Positions 54,630 to 63,467 of a DNA stretch of 64,000 nt are shown here, piece by piece. Positions within the stretch are counted from its first letter, which is position 1. The number at the start of each line of letters is the position of its first letter. The stretch is from Aquabacter sp965279295. GTDB lineage: Bacteria > Pseudomonadota > Alphaproteobacteria > Rhizobiales > Xanthobacteraceae. A program made the translations under genes and the position numbers. The notes under the pieces are model-generated. The model saw only the letters and a list, made by a program, of their open reading frames with translations. It was not told the DNA's origin and did no database searches. The stretch lies in NCBI GenBank assembly GCA_965279295.1, contig CBDIHQ010000018.1. One strand, 5' to 3'.

Positions 54630-55550
54630 TCACCGCCTATATTCTGGCACGGTGCTGCCGCCGAATATGAATTGTCGCGGATTACGTTCAAAATTCCTGA
54701 ACGTGCGATCGATATCCGAGAGTGTCCGGCGGCCGTCAGCGGCCAGAGATTCAAACTGGCGCAGCCCGGGGCCGGTGAACTTCTTCACCTCGTCGGTCAG
54801 CTGGGCCGTGCGCGTGTCGAGGTTTTCCGCGAGCTTGCGAACGGAGGTCGCGGCCTCGGTCGCCTGCGCCAGAAGGCCATTAGGATCGCTGGAAGCCTTC
54901 TTCAGGTCGGCAAGCACGGCATCCGCTTTGGTGGCAAGTTCCTGGAGCTGGCCGGCAATCTCGTTGGACCGCTTTAGCAGCGAGGCCACGTCTTCGGAGC
55001 GGTCGCCGACCGCCTTGGTGAAGGACTCAACGCTGGCGACGATCTGCCGGACCTTTTCGGGATCGACGGCGTCGAGAATGCCGTTCACCCGCTTCGCGAC
55101 GTCCTGAACCGTCGAAATCAGCCCAGCCATTCCGGTGCCGCCCTCGGCCTCAATGCGGGGAACGCCGTTCGGTCCGTTGGGGATCGGCGCGGAATTGGCC
55201 TCTCCGCCCCGGATGCTGACAATGACAATGCCCGTCAGCCCCTGCGATTCCAGGCCGGCGCGCGAATCCGAAAGGATCGGGACATTGCCGTCCACGCCGA
55301 TCTTTACCAGCACCTCGTTGGGCTTGCCGGGCAGGAGGCCGAGCGATGTGACCTGCCCGACGGGGATGCCGTTGAACGTCACCGCATTGCCCTGCCGCAG
55401 ACCGCTGACGGTGCCGGAATAGACGATTTCGTATGGCTTCCGGCCCTGCGAATCCAACGGACGCATGAACCAGTAGACAAAGCCGAACGCGGCAACCAGC
55501 ACGGCAAGCGTGAAGGCACCGATCAGCGTGTAATTGGCTCGCGTCTCCAT
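54630..55550 (-). CDS. mlaD: MlaD family (MCE domain) lipid transport protein
   Basis: A 306-residue protein anchored by one N-terminal helix (YTLIGAFTLAVLVAAFGFVY), with the MCE domain at about 38-120 (VSGLRQGNAVTFNGIPVGQV, GLTGIVIVSIRGG) and a long helical coiled region after it (LLKRSNEIAGQLQELATKAD). It forms a periplasmic ring that binds phospholipid and spans toward the outer membrane. It follows mlaF by 15 bases, and the lipoprotein gene starts 3 bases later. It is longer than E. coli MlaD, as is usual in alphaproteobacteria. Confidence 0.93.
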   Translation of the reverse strand: METRANYTLIGAFTLAVLVAAFGFVYWFMRPLDSQGRKPYEIVYSGTVSGLRQGNAVTFNGIPVGQVTSLGLLPGKPNEVLVKIGVDGNVPILSDSRAGLESQGLTGIVIVSIRGGEANSAPIPNGPNGVPRIEAEGGTGMAGLISTVQDVAKRVNGILDAVDPEKVRQIVASVESFTKAVGDRSEDVASLLKRSNEIAGQLQELATKADAVLADLKKASSDPNGLLAQATEAATSVRKLAENLDTRTAQLTDEVKKFTGPGLRQFESLAADGRRTLSDIDRTFRNFERNPRQFIFGGSTVPEYRR

Positions 55551-55565
55551 GCGCCTTTTTCTAGC

Positions 55566-56372
55566 TCACCGTTTCGACTGGACCGCTCGGGCCCGGGTTC
55601 CGTGGAAGTAAGCGCGAAGCCAAGGATGGGTTGCCTCCATCATTGTCTCAATCGTGCCTTGAGCGATCACCTTACCGTCAGCGAGAGCGGCGATTCGATC
55701 ACACACAGTGTGCAGACTATCCAAATCGTGCGTTACCATGAAAACCGTAAGGCCCAAAGTCTGCTGCAACGTCCGGATCAGTTCGTCGAAGTCGCCCGCC
55801 CCGATCGGATCAAGTCCGGAGGTCGGCTCGTCCAGAAACAGGATTTCCGGATCGAGTGCCAGGGCCCGCGCCAGCGCAGCCCGCTTGATCATGCCGCCGG
55901 ACAATTCGGAAGGCAGCTTCTCTCCTGCGTCGCTTTTAAGGCCGACCATCTCGATCTTCGCGTAGGCGATTTCGTCCATCAGCTTTTGAGATAGCTTCAG
56001 GTTCTCGCGCAGCGGGAACTGGATGTTCTGCTTCACCGTCAGCGAGGAAAAGAGTGCCCCTTGCTGGAACAGCACGCCCCAGCGGCGCTCCAGCGCGGAT
56101 CGCTGATCCTCGTTGAGATCGTCCAGATCCTGGCCAAACACCTCGACCGTGCCGGATTGCTTTGGAACCAGCCCCAGGATCGTGCGCGTCAGCACCGACT
56201 TGCCGCCGCCCGATGTTCCGACGAACCCGAGGATTTCACCCCGCAAGATATCGAGGCTGAGGTGGTTGAGGATGACCCGGTCGCCGAAACCCACCACGAG
56301 GTCGCGCACGCTGATGACAGCCTCACGCTTCTCTGCGGCTTTTTCGACCGGCTCTGGGCTCGTGTTCAGCAT
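55566..56372 (-). CDS. mlaF: ABC transporter ATP-binding protein MlaF
   Basis: A 268-residue ATPase that powers retrograde or anterograde phospholipid trafficking with MlaE and MlaD. Walker A GTSGGGKSVLTRT, signature LSGGMIKRAALARAL, Walker B EILFLDEPTSGLDP and switch VTHDLDSLH are intact. GVLFQQGALFSSLTVKQNI is the MlaF-type Q-loop region. I start at ATG 56372; GTG 56378 two codons upstream is an alternative. The gene starts 10 bases after the mlaE stop. Confidence 0.95.
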   Translation of the reverse strand: MLNTSPEPVEKAAEKREAVISVRDLVVGFGDRVILNHLSLDILRGEILGFVGTSGGGKSVLTRTILGLVPKQSGTVEVFGQDLDDLNEDQRSALERRWGVLFQQGALFSSLTVKQNIQFPLRENLKLSQKLMDEIAYAKIEMVGLKSDAGEKLPSELSGGMIKRAALARALALDPEILFLDEPTSGLDPIGAGDFDELIRTLQQTLGLTVFMVTHDLDSLHTVCDRIAALADGKVIAQGTIETMMEATHPWLRAYFHGTRARAVQSKR

Positions 56373-56382
56373 CGCCACCGGC

Positions 56383-57510
56383 TCACATATCGATCGATGC
56401 GAAGAACATGGCGAACATGCCGTCCATGACGATGACCAGGAAGATCGCCTTTACCACCGATGCGGTCGTGTGCTGGCCCAGCGATTCAGCACTGCCTCCA
56501 ACCCGTAGGCCCTCCATACAGGCGACGGTGCCGATGACGGCCGCCATGAATGGCGCCTTGATCATTCCAACCAGGAAATGATCGATGGAGATCGCATCCT
56601 TCAATCGGTCGAGGAAAACCCCCGGCGCGATCCCGCCATAGAGCCAAGCCACCAGGCCACCGCCCACCAGAGCAGACATCGAGCCGATGAATGTCAGCAA
56701 GGGCAGCGCGATCAGAAGCGCGGAAAGCCTGGGGATGACAAGAATTTCGATCGGGTCGAAGCCCATGACGCGCAGGGCGTCCACCTCTTCGCGCATCCGC
56801 ATGGAGCCAAGCTCGGCGGTGTAGGCGCTGCCGGAGCGGCCGGCGATCATGATCGAAACGATCAGCACCCCAAGTTCGCGCAACACCAGCACGCCGACCA
56901 TATCGACCACGTAGATATCCGCGCCGAAGCGCCGGAAATGAAAAATGCCTTGCTGCGCCAGAATGCAGCCGATGAGAAAAGTGATGAGGATGATGATCGG
57001 CACCGCCCGCAGACCGACCCGATCAACCTGATTGACCATGGCGGTGAAGCGAAAGGTGGCGGGCCGCGTCAGCGTCCGCAGCCAAGCGATCATGATTGCG
57101 CCGACGAAGTTGAGCAGCGAGAAGGCATCGTGGGCCACGCCGACGACGTTACGCCCCACCCCTTCAACCGTGCCGGGGCGACGGCGCACCGGCGGAATAG
57201 GTTCGTGCCCGGTGCGGCTCATCTCCTGGATCAGCACGCTGTAGCGTTGATTGAGCCCGATCACGCGGGGCTCGACCCCATCGCGGGTCCAGGCCCGGCG
57301 CAGCCGCTCAAGCAGGAGGGCGCCGAACGTATCCATGCGGTCGACACCGGACAGGTCGATCTCGGCCCGCGCCGGCTTGGCGTGCTTGAGGGTGATCTCG
57401 GTAACGGCCTGCTCAAGAAGATCGGCGTGGTCCGACGTCCAGGTGCCGTGGCCGACCGCCTTCAGTTCGTCGCCCGCAAGGCTGACATCGAGAAGCGAGG
57501 CAGACGCCAC
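56383..57510 (-). CDS. mlaE: MlaE family permease with N-terminal STAS-like domain
   Basis: A 375-residue protein. An N-terminal STAS-like domain (about 1-100: LKAVGHGTWTSDHADLLEQA, AEIDLSGVDRMDTFGALLLE) takes the role of MlaB, here fused to the permease (about 120-375). MlaE signatures are GRSGSAYTAELGSMRMREEV, DALRVMGFDPIEILVIPR and the last helix FLVIVMDGMFAMFFASIDM. I start at GTG 57510, because GGAG sits 6 bases before it and the longer frame is unlike the family. It heads the operon mlaE-mlaF-mlaD-lipoprotein. Confidence 0.93.
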   Translation of the reverse strand: MASASLLDVSLAGDELKAVGHGTWTSDHADLLEQAVTEITLKHAKPARAEIDLSGVDRMDTFGALLLERLRRAWTRDGVEPRVIGLNQRYSVLIQEMSRTGHEPIPPVRRRPGTVEGVGRNVVGVAHDAFSLLNFVGAIMIAWLRTLTRPATFRFTAMVNQVDRVGLRAVPIIILITFLIGCILAQQGIFHFRRFGADIYVVDMVGVLVLRELGVLIVSIMIAGRSGSAYTAELGSMRMREEVDALRVMGFDPIEILVIPRLSALLIALPLLTFIGSMSALVGGGLVAWLYGGIAPGVFLDRLKDAISIDHFLVGMIKAPFMAAVIGTVACMEGLRVGGSAESLGQHTTASVVKAIFLVIVMDGMFAMFFASIDM

Positions 57511-57652
57511 TTGCGACTCCGGTCCAAGGCACTCGCTTGAGCGCGAGCCACCCAATGGTCATACTCGGGCAGCCAAATGGCGTCGAGGGTGGAAAATTGT
57601 CCGGCCCCGCTCTCGAGCGACCATTCCTCCAATTGTGTCACATGCTTACCGA

Positions 57653-58630
57653 ATGACCACGCTCCAAGTGCGCATCGAACGCTTCCCGATCGCCGGGACT
57701 TTCACGATTTCCCGCGGGTCGAAGACCGAGGCCGTGGTTGTGGTGGCCGAGATTCGCGACGCGGGCCACGTAGGCCGGGGCGAGTGCGTGCCCTATCCGC
57801 GCTATGGCGAGACACCCCAGGGGGTCGCCGATCTGCTGCGCGGCCTTGCCGCAGAGGTTTCAGGCGGTCTTGACCGAGCGGCACTGCAGTGTCGCCTACC
57901 GGCAGGCGCGGCGCGAAATGCGCTTGATTGCGCATTCTGGGATATCGAGGCCAAGAGATCGGGCGTCCCCGCTTTTCGGCAAGCCGGTTTGACCGCACTG
58001 AACCCGCTTCTTACCGCTTTCACGCTTAGCCTCGACACGCCGGAAGCGATGGCGCGGGCGGCACAGGCGTCCGGCCAGCCATTGCTTAAGCTGAAGCTCG
58101 GAGCGCAAGGCGATCCTGAACGGCTGGTTGCGATACGAAGTGCAGTCCCGGACACACGCCTGATCGTCGATGCCAACGAGGGATGGACACCGGCGAATCT
58201 CGTCGAGAATTTCGCCGCGTGCCACGCCGCCGGCGTCGAGCTGATTGAGCAGCCTTTGCCGGCGAATGCCGACGCCGCCCTCGCTGAGATGAAACGGCCG
58301 GTTCCGGTCTGCGCCGACGAGAGCGTTCATGCGCGGGGCAGCCTCGCGGGGCTGCGGGGCAGATATGACGCGGTGAACATCAAGCTCGACAAGACCGGCG
58401 GCCTCACCGAAGCGCTCGCCATGGCAGAGGAGGCGCGCGCCAGCGGGTTCTCGCTCATGGTCGGCTGCATGCTGGCGTCGTCGCTTGCCATGGCCCCGGC
58501 GCTGATCGTGGCCCAGGGCGCCGAGATCGTCGATCTGGACGGCCCCTTGCTGCTGGCGAGCGATCGCGCGGACGCGCTGCGCTATGATCGCGCGACGGTC
58601 TTTCCGCCCTCGCCCGCGCTCTGGGGCTGA
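57653..58630 (+). CDS. L-Ala-D/L-Glu (dipeptide) epimerase, enolase superfamily
   Basis: A 325-residue enzyme of the muconate-lactonizing subgroup. It has SGQPLLKLKLGAQGDPERLV with the K-x-K catalytic lysines, metal ligands D (RLIVDANEGWT), E (VELIEQPLP) and D (VCADESVHA), and the second catalytic lysine in NIKLDKTGGLTEAL. The D-x-D motif needed for dipeptide substrates is expected near the C-terminus (EIVDLDGPLLL). It recycles murein peptides. ATG 57653 is chosen; the frame is open upstream but reads unlike the family. Its 3' end overlaps the MFS gene by 49 bases. Confidence 0.9.
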   Translation: MTTLQVRIERFPIAGTFTISRGSKTEAVVVVAEIRDAGHVGRGECVPYPRYGETPQGVADLLRGLAAEVSGGLDRAALQCRLPAGAARNALDCAFWDIEAKRSGVPAFRQAGLTALNPLLTAFTLSLDTPEAMARAAQASGQPLLKLKLGAQGDPERLVAIRSAVPDTRLIVDANEGWTPANLVENFAACHAAGVELIEQPLPANADAALAEMKRPVPVCADESVHARGSLAGLRGRYDAVNIKLDKTGGLTEALAMAEEARASGFSLMVGCMLASSLAMAPALIVAQGAEIVDLDGPLLLASDRADALRYDRATVFPPSPALWG

Positions 58631-59784
58631 GCCAGCCGCGCCGCGCCGGCGAGGCCCGCGCCACAAAGCCCGAGTGCGGCGGAGGCTAGGAAAGCGTCTT
58701 GTCCGAACGACACCCATAACAATCCGGAAGCGAAGCTTGCGCCGGACATGGCGAGGCTCACGGTCCATCCGGCTATGGATTGGGCGGTTCCTGCCCGGTG
58801 TTCCGGGGTGAAACGCGCCACCAGGTCCACCAGCCCGAGATAGGTCGCCCCGAAAGTCGCGCCGTGGAGGATCTGAAGCGGCAGCAGGATCGCGAAGGGC
58901 GGGTCGAACGCGAGCGCGCTGAAGCGCACCACTGCGACAATGCCACCCGCCCCCAACAGCAGCAAAGGGCCGAACCGTTTCACCAGCTTGGTCCCGTTGC
59001 GGAACAGGATGATTTCAGAAATCACCCCCACCGCCCAGAGCAGGCCAATGGTTCCGAGCGAGAGGCCGTTCTGCGCCCAATGCACGGAGGCGAAGGCGTA
59101 GAGCGTGGCATGACTGGACTGGACCAGTGCCGCGGCGAGAACACCGAGCACCAGAACCGCGCGGGCGCGCGGCACGGTGAGATGGGCGGTGGCGTGAACC
59201 GGGGGGCGGCGCAGTTCGGGCAGAACAAGCATCGCCGCCAAGAAGCTGAGTTGGCCGAGAACCATCATCACGACCACCGCTTGGGCGCCGGTGCGTGCGA
59301 TCAGGAAGCCGCCCGCGAGGTTGGCGAACACGAAGGAAGCCGAACCCCAAAGCCGGCTGCGCCCATAATCCACCCGTCCCGCCCGCGCCTGCCGGGTGGC
59401 GTAGGCGTCGAGCAGCGAGAAGCTGGGGTTCCAGGCCATGGCGGCGAGGCCGAGCGCGACATAGATAGCTGTCGTCGTGCGGCAGAACACCAGCGCGGTC
59501 ATCATCACGCAGGTTGCGAGGGCAAGCGCCGCCAACAGCGCCTTGGGGCGCCCCAGCCGATCGGAAAGAAGTCCCAGCAGCGGCGTCGCGGCAAGCCGGG
59601 TGAACAAGGGCACGGCGATGGCCGCGCCGATCTCCTGGGGCGTGAGGCCCCGCTCCGTGAGCCACAGCGGGAAAAACGGCATGTAGATGCCGAGCGAAAA
59701 GAACAGCGTGGCATAGGCCGATGCCAGGGCAACCCGCACCGGCCGAATCGGCCCGCTTTCGCCGCTTGAGGCGCCCTCGTGCAT
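58582..59784 (-). CDS. MFS transporter (HcaT/YcaD-like, 12 helices)
   Basis: A 400-residue permease with 12 hydrophobic segments. The first half has YATLFFSLGIYMPFFPLWLT, the inter-helix motif LLSDRLGRPKALLAALAL and NPSFSLLDAYATRQ; the second half FAILLPLQILHGATFGATYL. The acidic G-IYMPFFPLWL pattern is typical of the PhPP (HcaT) and LacY-like groups. The substrate is unknown. It converges with the dipeptide epimerase gene (49-base overlap) and starts 10 bases after the threonine dehydratase stop codon, so it may export or import related amino compounds. Confidence 0.88.
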   Translation of the reverse strand: MHEGASSGESGPIRPVRVALASAYATLFFSLGIYMPFFPLWLTERGLTPQEIGAAIAVPLFTRLAATPLLGLLSDRLGRPKALLAALALATCVMMTALVFCRTTTAIYVALGLAAMAWNPSFSLLDAYATRQARAGRVDYGRSRLWGSASFVFANLAGGFLIARTGAQAVVVMMVLGQLSFLAAMLVLPELRRPPVHATAHLTVPRARAVLVLGVLAAALVQSSHATLYAFASVHWAQNGLSLGTIGLLWAVGVISEIILFRNGTKLVKRFGPLLLLGAGGIVAVVRFSALAFDPPFAILLPLQILHGATFGATYLGLVDLVARFTPEHRAGTAQSIAGWTVSLAMSGASFASGLLWVSFGQDAFLASAALGLCGAGLAGAARLAQPQSAGEGGKTVARS

Positions 59785-59794
59785 GGCGCCTCGA

Positions 59795-60781
59795 TCAGGC
59801 CGTGATGCAGGTCCCGAACGTCTCGGGATCGACGTTGCCGCCCGAAAGCACGATGGCGACGATCTTGCCCTTGGCGTCCAGGCGGCCGTTGAGCAGCGCG
59901 GCTAGCGCAACTGCACCGCCGGGCTCGACCACCAACTTCAATTCCCGAAATGCGAAGCCGATGGCCTTGGCGACTTCGTCGTCGGTGGCGGAAACGCCTT
60001 CGCCCACCAGCCGGCGGGAAACCGGGAAGGTAATCACCCCCGGTGTGGGGGCCAGCAATGCGTCGCAGAACGAGCCGGACGCAGCGGGATTGCGCTCGCG
60101 ATGGCCTGAGCGAAACGAACGGGCATGGTCATCGAAGCCGGCCGGCTCGGCAGCGACGATGCGCGCGTTCGGTGCGCGCGCCTTGACCGCCAGAGCGATG
60201 CCGGAAATGAGCCCGCCGCCGGAGACGTTGGCGCAGACGATATCAGGGACCAGACCGAGGGTGGCCAGATCTTCTGCGATCTCGAGGCCGACGGTGCCCT
60301 GCCCCGCCATGACGTCCGGATCATCGTAAGGCGGCACGAAGATCGCACCGCGCTCCATGGCAATTCGGCTGGCGATCGCCTCGCGGTCCTCGGTCACGCG
60401 GTCATATTCGACCACCTCGCCGCCCAGCTCGCGCGTGCGGCGGATTTTCATGGCGGGCGCGTCGCGCGGCATGACGATGACCGCTGGCATGCCCAGTAAC
60501 TTTGCCGCAGCGGCTACGCCCTGGGCATGATTGCCCGACGAGCAGGCGACGACGCCGGCAGCGCGGCGCTCGGCCGGAATCTGGACCAGGCGATTGTAGG
60601 CGCCGCGAAATTTGAACGAGCCGGTGCGCTGGAGCGTCTCTGGCTTCAGGAACACGCGGGCGCCGGTCACGTCATCGAGAATCGGCGATGAGATGAGCGG
60701 CGTGCGCACGGCCACCCCCTTCAGGCGGGTCGCGGCGGCATCGACATCTGCGGCGGTGGGAGGGGTGCTGCGGTCGGTCAT
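59795..60781 (-). CDS. Threonine/serine dehydratase (PLP fold type II)
   Basis: A 328-residue enzyme that deaminates threonine or serine, or a related racemase/hydroxyaspartate dehydratase of the same fold. The PLP lysine is in TGSFKFRGAYNRL; the phosphate loop region is ACSSGNHAQGVAAAAKLLG, and NVSGGGLISGIALAVKA is the glycine-rich loop. It lacks the regulatory ACT domain of biosynthetic IlvA, so a catabolic role is likely. Its ATG forms an ATGA overlap with the stop of the glycosyltransferase gene (60778-60781), so it is coupled to the lipid genes upstream. Confidence 0.9.
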   Translation of the reverse strand: MTDRSTPPTAADVDAAATRLKGVAVRTPLISSPILDDVTGARVFLKPETLQRTGSFKFRGAYNRLVQIPAERRAAGVVACSSGNHAQGVAAAAKLLGMPAVIVMPRDAPAMKIRRTRELGGEVVEYDRVTEDREAIASRIAMERGAIFVPPYDDPDVMAGQGTVGLEIAEDLATLGLVPDIVCANVSGGGLISGIALAVKARAPNARIVAAEPAGFDDHARSFRSGHRERNPAASGSFCDALLAPTPGVITFPVSRRLVGEGVSATDDEVAKAIGFAFRELKLVVEPGGAVALAALLNGRLDAKGKIVAIVLSGGNVDPETFGTCITA

Positions 60782-61845
60782 GCGATGGAGGCTAGCCTAC
60801 CTCGTCTCAATAAGCGAAAGCGGCGTGCGATGGGCCCGAAGTCGTGCGCGATCAAGACATTGTCGACAAACTGACGGGCGCATTCGCGCCAACTGTGCTT
60901 AAGCGCGAACTCACGCGCGGCGCGGGGCGAGAGTTCCAGGGCCTTGAGGCATGCGGTGCGTAAATCATTGTCGAGCACACCAACGGGCTCATCGGCGCCT
61001 TCAAGCACATCCAAGGGGCCCGTCACCGGATAGGCTGCAACTGGGAGGCCGCTTGCGAGGCCCTCCAGGAGCACAATGCCGAACGTATCAGTGCGGCTGG
61101 GGAACACGAAGACATCGCTGCCGGAATAGACCTCGGCCAGCGCCTCGCCCTCTTTCGGCCCGTGGAAATGCACATCGGGATAACGTTCTTTCAAGCTTGC
61201 GAGCGCCGGACCGCCGCCCACCACCACCTTAGAGCCCGGGAGGTCCAGGCCGAGGAATGCCTCTATATTCTTCTCCACCGCCACACGCCCGACAAACAGG
61301 AAAATCGGCTTCGGCAGCCCAAGATCAACCTCCGGCCGGGGGCGAAACATCTCGGCATCCACACCGCGTGACCAGCGCATCAGGCGCTTGAAGCCGCGCT
61401 GGTCCAATTCGCGCTCAAGCGTCGCGGTGGAGACCATGACGCCGCCACCGGCATTGTGGAAATTCCGCAGCCAGGCGTAGGTCAGGCGCTCGGGCACAGG
61501 GACGCGGGCGGACAGATATTCCGGGAACTTGGTGTGGTAGCTGGTGGTGAAGGTGCGCTTGGACGCGATGCAGGCGCGCCGAACCAGCATGCCGAGCGGC
61601 CCCTCGGTCGCCACATGCACGAAGTCGGGCTGCATCGCGTCGATCCGGCGCATGATCATGCGCGGGGTCGCCAGCGACAGACGGATTTCCTGATAGGTCG
61701 GCAACGGCAGCGTACGAAATTCCTGAGGGGTCAGGAATTCCAACTCAGCTCCGAGATGGGAAGCTTCGCGCGCCGTGTGCTCTAGCGAACGAACGACACC
61801 GTTGATCTGAGGATGCCACGCGTCGGTGGCCACAAGGATGCGCAT
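60778..61845 (-). CDS. agt: GT4-type glycosyltransferase, Agt-like (diacylglycerol glycosyltransferase candidate)
   Basis: A 355-residue GT-B enzyme beginning RILVATDAWHPQINGVVRSL, with FTTSYHTKFPEYLSARVPVP and the donor-binding C-terminal half FLFVGRVAVEKNIEAFLGLD, FPSRTDTFGIVLLEGLASGL. This type is often labelled GDP-mannose-dependent mannosyltransferase. Alphaproteobacteria use close relatives (Agt) to make glycosyl-diacylglycerols when phosphate is scarce, from the diacylglycerol released by PlcP. Here the PlcP-like gene lies directly upstream and the two overlap by one base (TGATG at 61843-61847). Donor and acceptor are inference; ugd near 5 kb could supply UDP-glucuronate. Confidence 0.82.
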   Translation of the reverse strand: MRILVATDAWHPQINGVVRSLEHTAREASHLGAELEFLTPQEFRTLPLPTYQEIRLSLATPRMIMRRIDAMQPDFVHVATEGPLGMLVRRACIASKRTFTTSYHTKFPEYLSARVPVPERLTYAWLRNFHNAGGGVMVSTATLERELDQRGFKRLMRWSRGVDAEMFRPRPEVDLGLPKPIFLFVGRVAVEKNIEAFLGLDLPGSKVVVGGGPALASLKERYPDVHFHGPKEGEALAEVYSGSDVFVFPSRTDTFGIVLLEGLASGLPVAAYPVTGPLDVLEGADEPVGVLDNDLRTACLKALELSPRAAREFALKHSWRECARQFVDNVLIAHDFGPIARRFRLLRRGRLASIA

Positions 61846-62651
61846 CAGGCAGCCGCGCGGGCGGTCTCCGCTTGAGGAGCTTCAGTGCTTAGCATGGGCT
61901 GGCGGCGGGTCCAGCAAATGATTTCCATGCGGCCGTCATCGTGCTCGGCGACGGCGGTGCAGCTCTCGACCCAGTCGCCGCAATTGATGTAGCGCACGCC
62001 GAACCGGTCGTGGATCATCGCGTGGTGGATGTGGCCGCAGATCACGCCGTCTACCTTGTGCCGCTTGGCTTCGTCCGCCACCGCCTGCTCGAAGCTGCCG
62101 ATATAATTGACGGCATTCTTCACCTTCAGCTTCGCCCATTGGCTGAGCGACCAATAGGTGAGGCCGAGCTTGCGGCGCACGAGATTGACGTAGGTGTTTA
62201 TGCCGAGTGCGAACGTGTAGGCACCGTCCCCCAGGAAGGCGAGCCACTTGGCGTGGCGCACCACGACGTCGAACACGTCGCCGTGGATGACGAGATATTT
62301 TTTCCCGTCCGCTGCTTCATGAATAATGGTTTCAACTACTTCGATACCACCAAAATGGGTACCGTAATAATCCCGGAGAAACTCATCGTGGTTGCCCGGG
62401 AGATAGACCATGCGGGCACCCTTGCGGGCTTTGCGGAGCAGCTTCTGCACCACGTCATTATGCTGCTGGGGCCAATACCACGAGGTCCGAAGGCGCCATC
62501 CATCGACGATATCGCCGACGAGATAGAGAATGTCGGCATCATGATACTTCATGAAATCGAGAAGGAGGTCTGCCTGGGCACCCTTGGTGCCAAGATGAAC
62601 GTCTGAAATGAACAAGGCACGGAAGTGTCTGGGTTCAGGGCTGTCTGTCAC
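61845..62651 (-). CDS. plcP: Calcineurin-like phosphoesterase, PlcP-like / LpxH-like
   Basis: A 268-residue metallophosphoesterase with ordered two-metal motifs: FISDVHLGTKGAQ, LVGDIVDGWRLRTSWYW, LPGNHDEFLRDYYGTHFGG, VIHGDVFDV and ICGHIHHAMIHDRFG. Databases call such proteins UDP-2,3-diacylglucosamine diphosphatase family, but the group that neighbours agt in alphaproteobacteria is PlcP, a phospholipase C that frees diacylglycerol from membrane phospholipids under phosphate starvation. I use GTG 62651 (GAGGGACAGGAC before it); the 38 codons upstream are unlike the family. I see no good PHO box in the 114 bases upstream. Confidence 0.83.
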   Translation of the reverse strand: MTDSPEPRHFRALFISDVHLGTKGAQADLLLDFMKYHDADILYLVGDIVDGWRLRTSWYWPQQHNDVVQKLLRKARKGARMVYLPGNHDEFLRDYYGTHFGGIEVVETIIHEAADGKKYLVIHGDVFDVVVRHAKWLAFLGDGAYTFALGINTYVNLVRRKLGLTYWSLSQWAKLKVKNAVNYIGSFEQAVADEAKRHKVDGVICGHIHHAMIHDRFGVRYINCGDWVESCTAVAEHDDGRMEIICWTRRQPMLSTEAPQAETARAAA

Positions 62652-62765
62652 GTCCTGTCCCTCATCATGCGGCAATGCTTCCTGGGAGCATTCTGTCGGA
62701 ATTAGCCGGAGTCGTGTATCCCTTTTATGACGCGCCCGCGAGATGGAATGGTTTGCAAGGCACAA

Positions 62766-63356
62766 TCACAAGAACAGCAAGACGATGCTGGCTGCCACCA
62801 AAGTAGCAAGAATCACATTAAGGCGTTGGCGTTGCAGATCATCCTGAAGCATGCGCGACATTGCGACGCCGAATAGCGCCCAGATCCCAACCGAGGGCAA
62901 CGCGGTGGCCGCGAACGCCCCGGCAATCACCAGTATTTGCGGCAGCATGTCTGACCGCGCATCGGTAAATGCAGGAATCACACTGAGAGCAACCGTCCAG
63001 GCCTTTGGGTTGACCCACTGGAACGCGACGGTCTGGAGAAAGCCGGGAGGGCGTGCCTGTTCCTTACCCGCTTCTGGAGCCGACGCGCGAATCAGCGACC
63101 ATGCGAGATACAGGAGATAACCGGCGCCAACGATCTTCAGCACCGCGTGCAGCCAGGGCGCCAGGTCGAACAATCCGCCCAGGCCCAGTCCGACCGCGAG
63201 CAGCATCAGCGGATAGCCGAAGGTGACGCCCAACATCTGGGGAAGCGTGCGCACGAAGCCGAAGCGGGCACCTGAACTCGCTGAGATGAGATTGTTCGGT
63301 CCCGGCGAGACCGCCGCCACGAACGAAAACAAAAGCAGTGCAGCCAATCGGTCCAA
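62766..63356 (-). CDS. LysE/RhtB family amino acid exporter
   Basis: A 196-residue membrane protein with about six helices, beginning MDRLAALLLFSFVAAVSPGP (the LysE SPGPNNL motif follows). FGYPLMLLAVGLGLGGLFDL and VAFQWVNPKAWTVALSVIPA are typical; the latter has the conserved NPK. These export amino acids such as lysine, threonine or homoserine. I start at TTG 63356, because AAGGAG lies 8 bases upstream and the protein then has the normal N-terminus; ATG 63383 would add nine residues and hide that signal. It lies 114 bases upstream of plcP on the same strand. Confidence 0.9.
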   Translation of the reverse strand: MDRLAALLLFSFVAAVSPGPNNLISASSGARFGFVRTLPQMLGVTFGYPLMLLAVGLGLGGLFDLAPWLHAVLKIVGAGYLLYLAWSLIRASAPEAGKEQARPPGFLQTVAFQWVNPKAWTVALSVIPAFTDARSDMLPQILVIAGAFAATALPSVGIWALFGVAMSRMLQDDLQRQRLNVILATLVAASIVLLFL

Positions 63357-63467
63357 TATGCAGCTCCTTCGCGTCGCGACCATTGACCAAACCGGCCGCG
63401 CACGCCAGCTTGCCGACCGAGCGGGCCAGCCGTGCCCGTCGTCAACAAGACCCAGGGAGATCCCTTC

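Noticed and set aside
62652..62765. PHO box before the plcP-like gene
   Set aside because: The best candidate (GCGTCAT then GGGATAC on the minus strand) matches only 5 of 7 and 3 of 7 bases of the two half-sites, which is close to chance.
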